Shown piece by piece: positions 1 through 7,034 of a stretch of DNA of 12,654 nucleotides. The notes below the pieces were generated by a model, which saw nothing but the letters and a program-made list of their open reading frames with translations, had not been told where the DNA came from and searched no databases. Positions within the stretch are counted from its first letter, which is position 1, and each line of letters starts with the position of its first letter. The translations under genes were made by a program, and so were the position numbers. The stretch is from Caccocola sp964450835 (lineage in GTDB: Bacteria > Synergistota > Synergistia > Synergistales > Synergistaceae): the NCBI GenBank assembly GCA_964450835.1, contig CAYVEQ010000044.1, forward strand, positions 1-12,654. Direction: 5' to 3'.

Positions 1-426
1 GCCGCGCCGAGCGCGATGAATCTGCATCCGGCGCGCTTCATTCTCATGGACAAAAGGGACATGGCGGCTCTTGCCGGCACGCTCGGCCAAAAGGGGCCTT
101 TCGAGCAGGGTCAGTGGGCCGTCGCGGTCTGCGCGGACACGCGCGGCTACATACGCGGCATGGGCTGGCTTGAGGACTGCGCGGCTGCGCTTGAAAACAT
201 ACTGATTGCCGCGACGGACGCGGGGCTCGGCTCGCTCTGGTACGGAGTCTACCGCCGCGAGGAGAAAGAGCCTCAGGTGAGGGCGGCTCTCGGACTGCCG
301 GAGGGCGTCGAGTGCGTCGGCATCGCGGTCATCGGACAGGCCGCCGAACGGCGCGCGCCGAGCGGCAATGCCGACAAAAAATTTATCTTTCGCTCGAAGT
401 GGGGAAAGGCCGGGAAAGAAAAATAA
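1..426 (+). CDS. Nitroreductase-family protein, C-terminal part (5' end outside window)
   Basis: The reading frame is open from base 1 and ends at a TAA, giving 141 visible residues. The first residues AAPSAMNLHPARF correspond to the 'APSA-N-QPW-F' segment that lies about 30-40 residues into FMN-dependent nitroreductases, so the true start is upstream of the window and the ATG at 16 is internal. Further on, DCAAALENILIAATDAGLGSLW (about residues 54-75 of the visible part) is the typical family helix that packs on FMN, and LPEGVECVGIAVIGQ is the usual C-terminal core strand. Family members are cytoplasmic flavoproteins that reduce nitro compounds, quinones or related substrates with NAD(P)H; the physiological substrate cannot be read here. 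It converges on the aldolase gene, with a hairpin between them, and shows no visible link to the acid-sugar genes. Confidence 0.85.
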   Translation, partial: AAPSAMNLHPARFILMDKRDMAALAGTLGQKGPFEQGQWAVAVCADTRGYIRGMGWLEDCAAALENILIAATDAGLGSLWYGVYRREEKEPQVRAALGLPEGVECVGIAVIGQAAERRAPSGNADKKFIFRSKWGKAGKEK

Positions 427-462
427 AATCACAGCGCGGCAAGACGCGGCGAAAAAAATAAA

Positions 463-490
463 ATCCCCGAAGCGCAGCGGCTTCGGGGAT
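463..490 (-). terminator. Intrinsic terminator of the kinase-decarboxylase operon
   Basis: A perfect 11-bp stem (ATCCCCGAAGC at 463-473 pairing with GCTTCGGGGAT at 480-490) encloses a 6-nt loop. Read on the minus strand it is followed by a T-rich run (complement of the A-rich 452-462), about 50 nt beyond the stop codon of the minus-strand aldolase gene. Read on the plus strand the following bases (TCCGGTTTGA) are only weakly T-rich, so ending the nitroreductase transcript is a less certain second role. Confidence 0.88.
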
Positions 491-538
491 TCCGGTTTGA
501 TCCGGCATTTTTCGCGCTGCGAGACGGCCCGGCGGCAA

Positions 539-1120
539 TCACACTCCGCCGCGCAGCAGCCACGCGATTTTCGCGCTTTCTTCAAGCTCCTCCAGAGAAT
601 AGAAGGCATCCATAAGGCTCTTGCCGGGGACGACGGCGCCGTGCTGTTTTAAGATGTAGCCGCCGCTTTTGCCGACGCGCTCCTCGAAGGCGTCAAAGAG
701 TTCGCGCGAGCCGGGCTGTTCGTAGGGGATTGCGCCCACCGTGCCGAGTTTCATTTTGAGGTAGGGCGTGTGGGGCGGGATAATGTCGCTCTCGTCCTCA
801 TGCGGGACAAAGCTCCAGAGCACGGCGTATGTGCCGTGCGTGTGTATCACGGCACGCGTTTCCGGCCTGCGGCGGTAGAGGCAGAGATGCAGAGGCCATT
901 CTTTGCTCGGGCTGCCTTCGGCGAGCGGTCTGCCCTCCATGTCGGTTGCCGCGAACTGTTCCGCGGAAAGCGAGCCGAAGCACGAGCCGCTTTGCGTTAT
1001 GTACATTCTGCCGTCGTGGAGAAAGCTCATGTTGGCGGACGAGCCCGATGTCTTTCCACGGTCAAAGAGGCTTTTCGCTATCCATACGGCGTCGCTGAGT
1101 TTCCGCTGAAGCCCGTCCAT
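539..1120 (-). CDS. Class II aldolase-family decarboxylase, OtnC-like (3-oxo-tetronate 4-phosphate decarboxylase candidate)
   Basis: The 193-residue product is a class II aldolase/adducin-family protein of nearly the usual length (about 200-215). The metal site is visible: E74 in the SPSKEWPLH segment, H93 and H95 in IHTHGT, and H160 in LKQHGAV. N30 in SGSSANMS is the phosphate/substrate-loop region. In E. coli YgbL/OtnC and relatives this fold decarboxylates 3-oxo-tetronate 4-phosphate to dihydroxyacetone phosphate and CO2 in the cytoplasm. The assignment is supported by its position: the ATG lies 2 nt after the stop of the DUF1537 kinase, with its Shine-Dalgarno sequence (AAAGGA) inside the kinase's last codons, so translation is probably coupled. 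Transcription probably starts at the sigma-54 site before the kinase and ends at the hairpin at 463-490. A fuculose/ribulose-phosphate aldolase activity remains possible from sequence alone. Confidence 0.85.
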   Translation of the reverse strand: MDGLQRKLSDAVWIAKSLFDRGKTSGSSANMSFLHDGRMYITQSGSCFGSLSAEQFAATDMEGRPLAEGSPSKEWPLHLCLYRRRPETRAVIHTHGTYAVLWSFVPHEDESDIIPPHTPYLKMKLGTVGAIPYEQPGSRELFDAFEERVGKSGGYILKQHGAVVPGKSLMDAFYSLEELEESAKIAWLLRGGV

Positions 1121-1122
1121 CG

Positions 1123-2379
1123 CTAATTTTCCTTTCCCGTCATTTCAAGGGCGCGGGTGAAGAAGTCCTCCTGCCCGAAATTGCCCGATTTCAGCACAAG
1201 CCGCACATCGGGCGCGCCGTCCGGTGTCATGACAGGCACGCCTGGGGCGACGCTCTTCCCGATGCGGAAGGCGGAGAATCCGAGCGCGCGCGTGATCGCG
1301 CCCGACGTCTCGCCGCCAGCCGAGATGATTCTTTTGAAGCCCGCGCAAAGCGCGCGTTCCGCGAGCTCCGCCATGGTCTTTTCAAGCATCGACGCCACCG
1401 CCTCGCGCCCGTAGGACTGCGCCTCTTTCACGTTGTCGCTTGTGTCCGAGCTGTATATGAGAGTCGGCGTGTCAGGCTCCTCTTGCGCGAAGCGCCAGAT
1501 ATTCTCCGCGCTTTCTTCGCCGCGCAGCATCGCTGTCGGCTCTATTTTGTAGGAGCGCCCGCCCTTTCCGATGAAATCCTTTATCTGGCCGAGCGTAGCT
1601 TTCGAACAGCTGCCGGCGAGAAGTATCGCGCGCGAGGCGACGCCGCCGGAGGGCGACTGGCGGCCTCCGCCGTGTTTTGCCGTCATGCCGGCGAGAGGTT
1701 CAAGAATGCCGCTGCCTCCGGAAAGCAGCGAAAGCCCGCCGAAAAGACGGGCGATGCGCTCGCCGTCCCCGTCTGTCTCGTGATCGGGGATTACGTAGAA
1801 ATGTTCGCGTCCTTTGCCGAACTCCTCGATTTTGCCGAAAATCTCACAGTCAGGCAGAAAGAGCTCGTCTTTGTGCAGCTCCATGCAGCCGTAGCGGCTT
1901 TGCGGGCGCATAAGCTCGGATATGCGGCTGTCCCACATCGGAGTGAGCGGGTGGTTTTTCATGTGGCTTTCGTCAAGCGGCACGCCGTTCACGTAAAGAC
2001 GCCCGCGTGACACGGTTCTGCCGTTGGCGGGAAGCCCGGGGCAGAGCACGGTGAAGCGCGCGCCGAGATATTCCATCGCTGCGTCGACGACGGGGCCGAT
2101 ATTCCCGCGCGGCGTGGAGTCGAATGTGGAGCAGTATTTTATATAAAACCGCGCGGCGCCGTGTCCGCGCAGCCACTTCAGCGCGGCGAGCGAATCTTCC
2201 ACCGCGGCCCCGGTTTGCTGCGTGCGCGATTTCAGCGCTATGACGACGGCCTCGCTCTCCTGCGGCTCTTCTTTCGGCACGCCGTTAGTGAGCAGCGCCG
2301 ACATTCCTCCTTCCGCGATAAACGATGCGGCGTCGCTGGCTCCGGTGAAGTCGTCCGCGACGCACCCTAAGGACGGCAT
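1123..2379 (-). CDS. Four-carbon acid-sugar kinase (DUF1537 family, OtnK-like)
   Basis: The 418-residue protein fits the DUF1537 family (about 420), whose members phosphorylate the 4-hydroxyl of C4 acid sugars (OtnK for 3-oxo-tetronate, DtnK for D-threonate/erythronate, OiaK for 3-oxo-isoapionate). Visible signatures are the N-terminal DDFTGASDAASF (residues 9-20), the substrate loop KYCSTFDSTPRGNIG (81-95) and the C-terminal nucleotide-binding GGETSG (355-360), followed by RIGKSVAPGVPVM. The decarboxylase gene directly downstream favours an OtnK-type role over a DtnK role, because DtnK normally pairs with a PdxA2 dehydrogenase. Start choice: a frame-compatible GTG at 2386-2388 shares its first base with the AAGGAG Shine-Dalgarno sequence (2388-2393) and cannot be used with it. 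The ATG at 2377-2379 lies 8 nt after that sequence and begins MPSLGCVADD. A sigma-54-type promoter lies about 40 bp upstream. Confidence 0.9.
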   Translation of the reverse strand: MPSLGCVADDFTGASDAASFIAEGGMSALLTNGVPKEEPQESEAVVIALKSRTQQTGAAVEDSLAALKWLRGHGAARFYIKYCSTFDSTPRGNIGPVVDAAMEYLGARFTVLCPGLPANGRTVSRGRLYVNGVPLDESHMKNHPLTPMWDSRISELMRPQSRYGCMELHKDELFLPDCEIFGKIEEFGKGREHFYVIPDHETDGDGERIARLFGGLSLLSGGSGILEPLAGMTAKHGGGRQSPSGGVASRAILLAGSCSKATLGQIKDFIGKGGRSYKIEPTAMLRGEESAENIWRFAQEEPDTPTLIYSSDTSDNVKEAQSYGREAVASMLEKTMAELAERALCAGFKRIISAGGETSGAITRALGFSAFRIGKSVAPGVPVMTPDGAPDVRLVLKSGNFGQEDFFTRALEMTGKEN

Positions 2380-2417
2380 GGCAATCACTCCTTCGCAATA
2401 TTTCTGTCCTTCAATAA

Positions 2418-2434
2418 TAGCAAATCGAATGCCA
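2418..2434 (-). promoter_or_regulatory. Sigma-54 (-24/-12) promoter of the kinase-decarboxylase operon
   Basis: On the minus strand the bases read TGGCAT-TCGAT-TTGCTA. The invariant GG (2433-2432) and GC (2421-2420) are separated by exactly 10 nt, as sigma-54 requires. The predicted start point is near 2408, giving a leader of about 29 nt that contains the kinase's AAGGAG. The inverted repeat at 2508-2537 lies about 115 bp upstream of this start, a usual distance for an enhancer of a sigma-54 activator. Confidence 0.85.
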
Positions 2435-2464
2435 CGGCGTCCCCCCCTTCCGCTCCTTTCGCCG

Positions 2465-2480
2465 TTTGTTTTTTATTTTT
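2465..2480. other. T-rich tract between activator site and sigma-54 promoter
   Basis: Fifteen of these 16 bases are T or A, with a single G at 2468, in otherwise GC-rich DNA. The tract lies between the inverted repeat at 2508-2537 and the minus-strand sigma-54 promoter at 2418-2434. Such A/T tracts can bend DNA and help an enhancer-bound activator loop to the polymerase. No clear IHF consensus was found, so the role is inferred from position only. Confidence 0.3.
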
Positions 2481-2499
2481 CCGCGCGCACGGCCGTTGT

Positions 2500-2528
2500 T
2501 TGACATCGCTGTTGCGGAGTTGTAACAT
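2500..2528 (+). promoter_or_regulatory. Sigma-70-type promoter of the activator gene
   Basis: A perfect -35 box TTGACA (2500-2505) is followed after 17 nt by TAACAT (2523-2528), a 4/6 match to TATAAT. Transcription would begin near 2535, about 40 nt before the activator's ATG. The inverted repeat at 2508-2537 covers the spacer, the -10 box and the start point, so binding there should affect this promoter. Confidence 0.6.
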
Positions 2529-2537
2529 TGCAACAGC
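2508..2537. repeat. Inverted repeat, candidate activator binding site (UAS/operator)
   Basis: GCTGTTGC (2508-2515) is repeated in perfect inversion as GCAACAGC (2530-2537) with a 14-nt spacer. A second, imperfect palindrome GTTGTAACATTGCAAC (2519-2534; 6 of 8 pairs) overlaps it, and further CAAC units follow up to 2546. Dyads of this size are usual for dimeric Fis-type HTH activators such as the one encoded just downstream. Its centre is about 115 bp upstream of the predicted start of the divergent sigma-54 operon and lies inside the activator's own promoter. This would allow both activation of the kinase operon and negative autoregulation. The binding protein is inferred, not shown. Confidence 0.6.
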
Positions 2538-2574
2538 AACAACAACGCATCAAAAATATACCGGGGAGAGCGCA

Positions 2575-4470
2575 ATGAGAATATTATTCATCTCACCCTA
2601 TCCGGAGCTGCGCGACAGGGTTGAGTATGTTTTCGAAAATCACCCGAAGCGGCGCGAGGTAGAGATGGAGGTGCGGGTGCTCACAGTCGACCGGGTTTCG
2701 CCGAAAGACGTCGATGCCTACGACGTTGTCATAGCGCGGGGGCTTACCGCGATGCGCGTGCGCTCGATGATGCCGCAGCTGCCTTTCGTGGACCTTGCCA
2801 TCTCGGGCTACGACGTCGTGAACGCGCTGGCCGAGTGCCGCCGCGAGTTTAACGGAAAGCGCGTCGCTGTCTGCGGATTTTTCGAGAAGATCTACGATAC
2901 CGAAAGCCTGGGCAGGCTCATGGAGTGCGAGATCATCTGTTACCCGGCGGAGACTTTGCCGCAGCTTGAAAAGAAAATCGACGAAGCCATGGCGGCGGGC
3001 TGCGATTCTTTAATCGGAGGCTATTCGGCGGTTGAGCTGGCGCGCGCGCGCGGCATACCGAACAAACTGATTTTGGTCGGCGAAGACGCGATTTTGCAGT
3101 CAATCAGCGTCGCTGTCGAAACCGTGGAGCAGATACGCCGCGAGCGCGTGATCGCGGAACTTTACAAGACCGTCATATACACGTCAAAGAGCGGCGTGCT
3201 CTACGTCGACGCGGACGGGGCGATAAAGGTCCGCAATCACGCGGCGAAGGAGATGAACAGAGACGCGAGCCTGCTGAACAGGCCGCTCAAAAGCGCCCTG
3301 CCCTATCTTTACGCGCCTTTCATGGACGTGCTCCTGAGCGGGCGGGGGACAGAGGGGCGCGTCGTCACGATACCGTCGAGCGGCATAACCGTATCCGCCT
3401 CTCTTTCGCCCGTTACTGTGGGCGGCACGATAACGGGCGCCGTCATAACGCTCGACGACATCACGGACATCCAGCGCCTTGAGAGCCAGATACGCCGCAC
3501 TCTGAACGAAAAGGGGCTTGTTGCGAGATATACCTTTGACGACATAATCCACGAAAGCGCGGAGATCGAGCGCGTGATTGAGACGGCGAAGCGCTACGCG
3601 GCCTCCGACTCCAACATAATCATCACGGGCGAGACGGGTACCGGAAAAGAGCTTTTTGCCCAGAGCATTCACAACGCAAGCGCGCGCCGCAAAGGGCCCT
3701 TCGTAGCGGTAAACTGCGCCGCGCTGCCGGAGAACCTGCTTGAAAGCGAGCTCTTCGGCTACGTCGAGGGTGCTTTCACAGGAACCAAAAAAGGAGGCAA
3801 AATGGGGCTCTTTGAGCTGGCGCACGAGGGGACGCTCTTCCTTGACGAGATCAGCGAGATTTCGCTCCCGCTTCAGAGCAAGCTGCTGCGTGTCCTTCAG
3901 GAGCGCGAGGTGCGCCGCGTCGGCGACACGAAGGTAATATCCGTAAACGTCAGGATAATCTCCGCGACGAACAAGAGCGTGACGCGGCTTTCGAGGGACG
4001 GACTGTTCCGCAGCGACCTCATGTACAGGCTCGACGTGCTGCGCCTTTACCTTCCTCCGCTGCGCGAGCGAGGGCGCGACGCGGAGGCGCTCTTCGCTCA
4101 CATTCTGAAACAGCTCTGCGCGCGCGGGCGCGAGTGTCCCGCTATCGCGCCCTCGGCTCTTGACGTGCTCGGCGCTTATCCGTTCGCCGGCAACATACGC
4201 GAGCTGCGCAACATCGTGGAGCGCGCGTCCGCGCTCTGCGAGGGCGGCGTGATTACGAAAAGCGACGTGGAGGCGGCGCTTTACCCGAAAGATATGGAGG
4301 AGAGTGCGCCCGCGGCGAAAGAGCTTCGGGCGGCGGGAGAAAGAGACTGGCGCGCGGACATCGAAAAATCGCTCTTCGAACACGGCGGCAACAAAAGCCG
4401 CGCTGCGAAAGCGCTCGGCATAGACCGCACCACTCTCTGGAGAAAAATGAGAAAGTACGGCATGGTGTGA
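2575..4470 (+). CDS. Sigma-54-dependent transcriptional activator with PrpR-type N-terminal domain
   Basis: The 631-residue protein has the layout of PrpR-type enhancer-binding proteins. An N-terminal ligand-sensing PrpR_N-like domain (about 1-190) is followed by a PAS-like segment (about 200-310), a sigma-54 AAA+ domain (about 325-550) and a C-terminal Fis-type helix-turn-helix (606-627, NKSRAAKALGIDRTTLWRKM). The AAA+ domain shows Walker A GETGTGKE (352-359), the sigma-54 contact loop GAFTGT (399-404) and Walker B GTLFLDE (419-425). The sixth residue of the contact loop is Thr instead of the usual Ala. The start at 2575 is preceded by GGGGAG with a 6-nt gap; an upstream in-frame ATG at 2500 overlaps the -35 box and would add 25 residues of non-domain sequence. 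Sigma-54 promoters flank the gene on both sides and a third lies near 8457, so it most likely controls the acid-sugar genes. The inducer, probably a pathway acid or its phosphate, cannot be read from sequence. Confidence 0.93.
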   Translation: MRILFISPYPELRDRVEYVFENHPKRREVEMEVRVLTVDRVSPKDVDAYDVVIARGLTAMRVRSMMPQLPFVDLAISGYDVVNALAECRREFNGKRVAVCGFFEKIYDTESLGRLMECEIICYPAETLPQLEKKIDEAMAAGCDSLIGGYSAVELARARGIPNKLILVGEDAILQSISVAVETVEQIRRERVIAELYKTVIYTSKSGVLYVDADGAIKVRNHAAKEMNRDASLLNRPLKSALPYLYAPFMDVLLSGRGTEGRVVTIPSSGITVSASLSPVTVGGTITGAVITLDDITDIQRLESQIRRTLNEKGLVARYTFDDIIHESAEIERVIETAKRYAASDSNIIITGETGTGKELFAQSIHNASARRKGPFVAVNCAALPENLLESELFGYVEGAFTGTKKGGKMGLFELAHEGTLFLDEISEISLPLQSKLLRVLQEREVRRVGDTKVISVNVRIISATNKSVTRLSRDGLFRSDLMYRLDVLRLYLPPLRERGRDAEALFAHILKQLCARGRECPAIAPSALDVLGAYPFAGNIRELRNIVERASALCEGGVITKSDVEAALYPKDMEESAPAAKELRAAGERDWRADIEKSLFEHGGNKSRAAKALGIDRTTLWRKMRKYGMV

Positions 4471-4479
4471 GAGGGCGAT

Positions 4480-4496
4480 TGGCACGCTAATTGCTA
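4480..4496 (+). promoter_or_regulatory. Sigma-54 (-24/-12) promoter of the permease-dehydrogenase operon
   Basis: The bases read TGGCAC-GCTAA-TTGCTA, essentially the sigma-54 consensus. The GG (4481-4482) and GC (4493-4494) are 10 nt apart. It begins 10 nt after the activator's stop codon and predicts a start near 4506, leaving a T-rich leader of about 37 nt before the permease. No copy of the 2508-2537 dyad was found 80-200 bp upstream, where the activator's own coding region lies. The enhancer for this promoter is therefore unidentified. Confidence 0.92.
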
Positions 4497-4542
4497 ACAT
4501 AAATAGGCAGGTTTTTTTATTTTACAAATGGGAGGCCTGTTT

Positions 4543-5868
4543 ATGTCAACTGGTTATGTACTGGCGGTTTTTGCGATTGTAATCGTGCTGATGATTGTTC
4601 TTATTTCTAAGTACAAGCTTCACGCGGGGTTCGGTATCCTTATCGCGGCCATAGTCCTTGCAATAGCGCTGGGGACGCCGTGGGAGAAAATCGAAGGAAC
4701 GATTAACAGCGGATTCTCAGGCACAATCAAGAGCGTGGCCATAGTTATCTTCCTCGGCTGCACGATGGGCACCGTTCTCGAAAAGACGGGCGCCGCGATA
4801 CGCATTACAAAATGGGCTATCAATCTGTGCGGTGAAAAAAACATCATATGGGGCATAGCTCTCAGTTCTTTCATTCTCGGCATTCCTATCTGGGCCGACA
4901 CCGTCGTCATTCTCCTTATACCGATTGTGTCGCTGCTTGCCTATGAAACCAAGAAATCCATGATGAGCTTCGGCACGACGCTGTACATGGGCGCCCTCAT
5001 CACCGCGTCGCTTGTTCCGCCCACGCCGGGACCGGTCTCGGCAGCCGCGCTCCTCGGCGTTCCCCTCGGCCAGGCCATTATCTGGGGTCTTATTGTCGGC
5101 GTTCCAAGCACCATCGCCGCTACCGTCTACTGCATTACGCTGAAAACACCGGTCGCACCGAAAGAAGAGTTTATAAAGACGGCCCGTGATGCCGAGCATC
5201 AGGCACTTCCTTCGCTCGGCACATCGCTGATGCCCATCATCTTCCCGCTCTTCCTCATCATCTGCAATACTGTGACTTCGGTTATCGCGCCCAAGACGCC
5301 CGTCGCCAACTTCATGTCATTCATAGGAAGCCCGCTTGCCGCGCTTCTTACCGGATGCATACTCTCGCTTGTACTCACAGGCAAAGAGTGGAAATCGAAG
5401 AAAGTTCTCAGCAACTGGGTTGATGAAGGCATCAACGCCGCGGCAATGCCCATAATAGTGACCGGCATGGGCGGTGCTCTCGCGATATTTGTCAAGAACT
5501 CCGGCGTGGCCGATCAGATAGGACAGCTCATCGCCGCGTCCCCGTTCCCTCCGATTATCGTTCCGATTATTATCGCGGCCATCATCCATGTAGTAACCGG
5601 CTCGAACGCGCTCGGCGTAATGACGGCGGCGGCTCTGATTGAGCCAATGCTCGGTACACTCGGCATATCCCCCGTCGCTGCATTCCTCGCCTGCGGCACA
5701 GGAGCCCTAATGTTCAAACACGCGAACTCAAGCGGCTTCTGGGTCACTGTGTCGATGTCCAACATGGACGTCAACCAGGGAATACGCGCCGTCGGCGGCG
5801 GCGCGACCGTAGCCGGACTGACCGGAGCGGTTATCACATGCATCCTTTATATGATTGGAATTATCTGA
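4543..5868 (+). CDS. GntP-family gluconate/acid-sugar permease
   Basis: The 441-residue product is strongly hydrophobic along its whole length, with roughly 12-14 membrane segments, and matches the GntP family (about 440-450 residues; E. coli GntP, DsdX, YgbN). Family-like features are the N-terminal KLHAGFGILIAAIVLAIALG, the central GIPIWADTVVILLIPI, SLVPPTPGPVSAAALLGVPLG, and the C-terminal HVVTGSNALGVMTAAAL and LACGTGALMFKHANSSGFW. It should be an inner-membrane proton symporter for a sugar acid. The ATG at 4543 has GGGAGG at 4530-4535 with a 7-nt gap; an in-frame ATG at 4528 overlaps that site and was rejected. A sigma-54 promoter lies directly upstream, and the dehydrogenase gene follows after 41 nt, probably in one operon. 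E. coli YgbN likewise sits with the otnK/otnC cluster, which supports a tetronate-like substrate. Confidence 0.9.
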   Translation: MSTGYVLAVFAIVIVLMIVLISKYKLHAGFGILIAAIVLAIALGTPWEKIEGTINSGFSGTIKSVAIVIFLGCTMGTVLEKTGAAIRITKWAINLCGEKNIIWGIALSSFILGIPIWADTVVILLIPIVSLLAYETKKSMMSFGTTLYMGALITASLVPPTPGPVSAAALLGVPLGQAIIWGLIVGVPSTIAATVYCITLKTPVAPKEEFIKTARDAEHQALPSLGTSLMPIIFPLFLIICNTVTSVIAPKTPVANFMSFIGSPLAALLTGCILSLVLTGKEWKSKKVLSNWVDEGINAAAMPIIVTGMGGALAIFVKNSGVADQIGQLIAASPFPPIIVPIIIAAIIHVVTGSNALGVMTAAALIEPMLGTLGISPVAAFLACGTGALMFKHANSSGFWVTVSMSNMDVNQGIRAVGGGATVAGLTGAVITCILYMIGII

Positions 5869-5909
5869 CCTGCGTTTTACCGTAGCGCAGCAAAAGGATG
5901 GAGAGAACA

Positions 5910-6899
5910 ATGGAAAAATTCATCACGAAGGCCGCGCGTCTCAACGGGCCGTATGACATTGAGCTTGTTGAAAGAGAGCTTGTATGCGGCGAGGATGATA
6001 TAATAGTCAGGAACCATCTCATGGGTATCTGCGGCTCCGACAAGAGCTTCTACCGCGGCTTCATGCCGCCTCAGACGGCGGAGTTCCGTCAGAAGCCCGA
6101 GTTCCCCTTTCTCCTCGGACACGAAAGCGGCGGCACGGTAGTCGCTGTCGGAAGCCGCGTCAGCGACTATAAAGTCGGCGACAAAGTGATAGCCTTCGGC
6201 TGGAACAATAACTTTGCGGAGTATTTCAAAGCCAAGCACTTCCAGCTTCAGCCCGTGCCGTGCGGGCTTGACATGGACATAGCCGGGCTCGGCGAGCCGA
6301 CGGCCTGCGCGATGTACTCCGGCCTCAACAGCGGCGTGCAGCTCGGCGACTACGTTGTAGTCATGGGCGCGGGCTTCGCGGGACAGATAATCGCGCAGTG
6401 CGCAAAACTTAAAGGTGCCTACAAAGTCATCATGGTAGACGTGCTCGAAGGCAAACTTGAACTTGCAAAGAGCCTTGGCGCGGACATCACGATAAACAGC
6501 AAAGAAGAGGATCCCGTCGCCAAGGTTAAGGAGATTACAGGCGGCGCGGGCGCGGACGTCGTAGTCGAGGCGGCGGGCACGGAAGCCTCTTTCAACGCGG
6601 CAAGCGCGCTCATCAGGCACAACGGAAAATTCGTCTTTTACAGCTGGGTGACTACGCCTGTGAAGCTCAACATCAGCCGCTGGCACGACGACGGCCTTGA
6701 GTTTGTCAACACATGCCTCGTTCACCACACGTGGCAGCAGCGCTACGTCTGGGTGCCGGACACCCTGCGCCCGATAATACAGGGGCTTGTGAAAATCAAG
6801 CCGCTCATCACGCACGAATTCAAACTCGACGACATAAAAGCCGGATTTGATATGGCAGACAAAGACGACGCGGCAATCAAAATAATATTCCGCCCGTAA
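5910..6899 (+). CDS. Zinc-type medium-chain alcohol/polyol dehydrogenase (MDR family)
   Basis: The 329-residue protein is an MDR-superfamily dehydrogenase. The catalytic zinc ligands are visible as C41 (GICGSDKS), H71-E72 (LLGHESGG) and E129 (GLGEPTACA). The Rossmann motif is GAGFAG (153-158), and D177 at the end of the second strand suggests NAD rather than NADP. The four-cysteine structural-zinc lobe is missing: after GDKV the chain goes directly to NNNFAEYF. This explains the length, slightly below the usual 340-350. In this operon it most likely oxidises a hydroxyl of the imported acid sugar, the step done by LtnD (a 3-hydroxyisobutyrate dehydrogenase relative) in E. coli-type clusters. 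ATG 5910 follows GGAGAG closely; ATG 5898 is in frame but has no spaced ribosome binding site. The exact substrate is unknown. Confidence 0.87.
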   Translation: MEKFITKAARLNGPYDIELVERELVCGEDDIIVRNHLMGICGSDKSFYRGFMPPQTAEFRQKPEFPFLLGHESGGTVVAVGSRVSDYKVGDKVIAFGWNNNFAEYFKAKHFQLQPVPCGLDMDIAGLGEPTACAMYSGLNSGVQLGDYVVVMGAGFAGQIIAQCAKLKGAYKVIMVDVLEGKLELAKSLGADITINSKEEDPVAKVKEITGGAGADVVVEAAGTEASFNAASALIRHNGKFVFYSWVTTPVKLNISRWHDDGLEFVNTCLVHHTWQQRYVWVPDTLRPIIQGLVKIKPLITHEFKLDDIKAGFDMADKDDAAIKIIFRP

Positions 6900-6920
6900 A
6901 TCGCCCGCTTCGTGTAAAAA

Positions 6921-6956
6921 AACGGCCTCCCGCAAAACGCGGGGGGCTGTTTTTTT
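6921..6956 (+). terminator. Intrinsic terminator after the dehydrogenase gene
   Basis: A 13-bp stem (6921-6933 with 6939-6951, including two G-T pairs) has a 5-nt loop AAAAC and is followed by a run of seven T (6950-6956). It lies about 20 nt after the dehydrogenase TAA. An A-run just before the stem (6916-6922) could let it work on the minus strand as well. Confidence 0.9.
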
Positions 6957-6985
6957 GCCTTGCGCGCGACGCGGAAGACGCAGTG

Positions 6986-7012
6986 AAAAAGCTCCCTCCG
7001 CAAGGAGGGAGC
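6986..7012 (-). terminator. Intrinsic terminator of the COG4091 oxidoreductase gene
   Basis: A perfect 9-bp stem (GCTCCCTCC at 6991-6999 with GGAGGGAGC at 7004-7012) encloses a 4-nt loop. On the minus strand it is followed by five T (complement of 6986-6990). It lies about 23 nt beyond the stop of the minus-strand gene, back to back with the plus-strand terminator, so the two convergent units are well separated. Confidence 0.87.
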
Positions 7013-7034
7013 CGAAGCGGTATTTTTGCTAAAG

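Noticed and set aside
2386..2388. GTG as start of the acid-sugar kinase
   Set aside because: Its first base is the last base of the AAGGAG ribosome binding site; the ATG 9 nt downstream has the correct spacing.
3184..4500. A 438-codon open frame on the minus strand opposite the activator
   Set aside because: It is antisense to an activator with all expected motifs. It has no recognisable domain, and long antisense frames are expected in GC-rich coding DNA.
5870..5890. Short inverted repeat CTGCG...CGCAG between permease and dehydrogenase
   Set aside because: Only 5 bp with an 11-nt loop and no T-run. It is too weak to be called a terminator, and the genes look cotranscribed.
5877..6935. A 352-codon open frame on the minus strand opposite the dehydrogenase
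   Set aside because: The plus-strand gene carries catalytic and Rossmann motifs. The antisense frame runs through the terminator hairpin and has no sensible domain.
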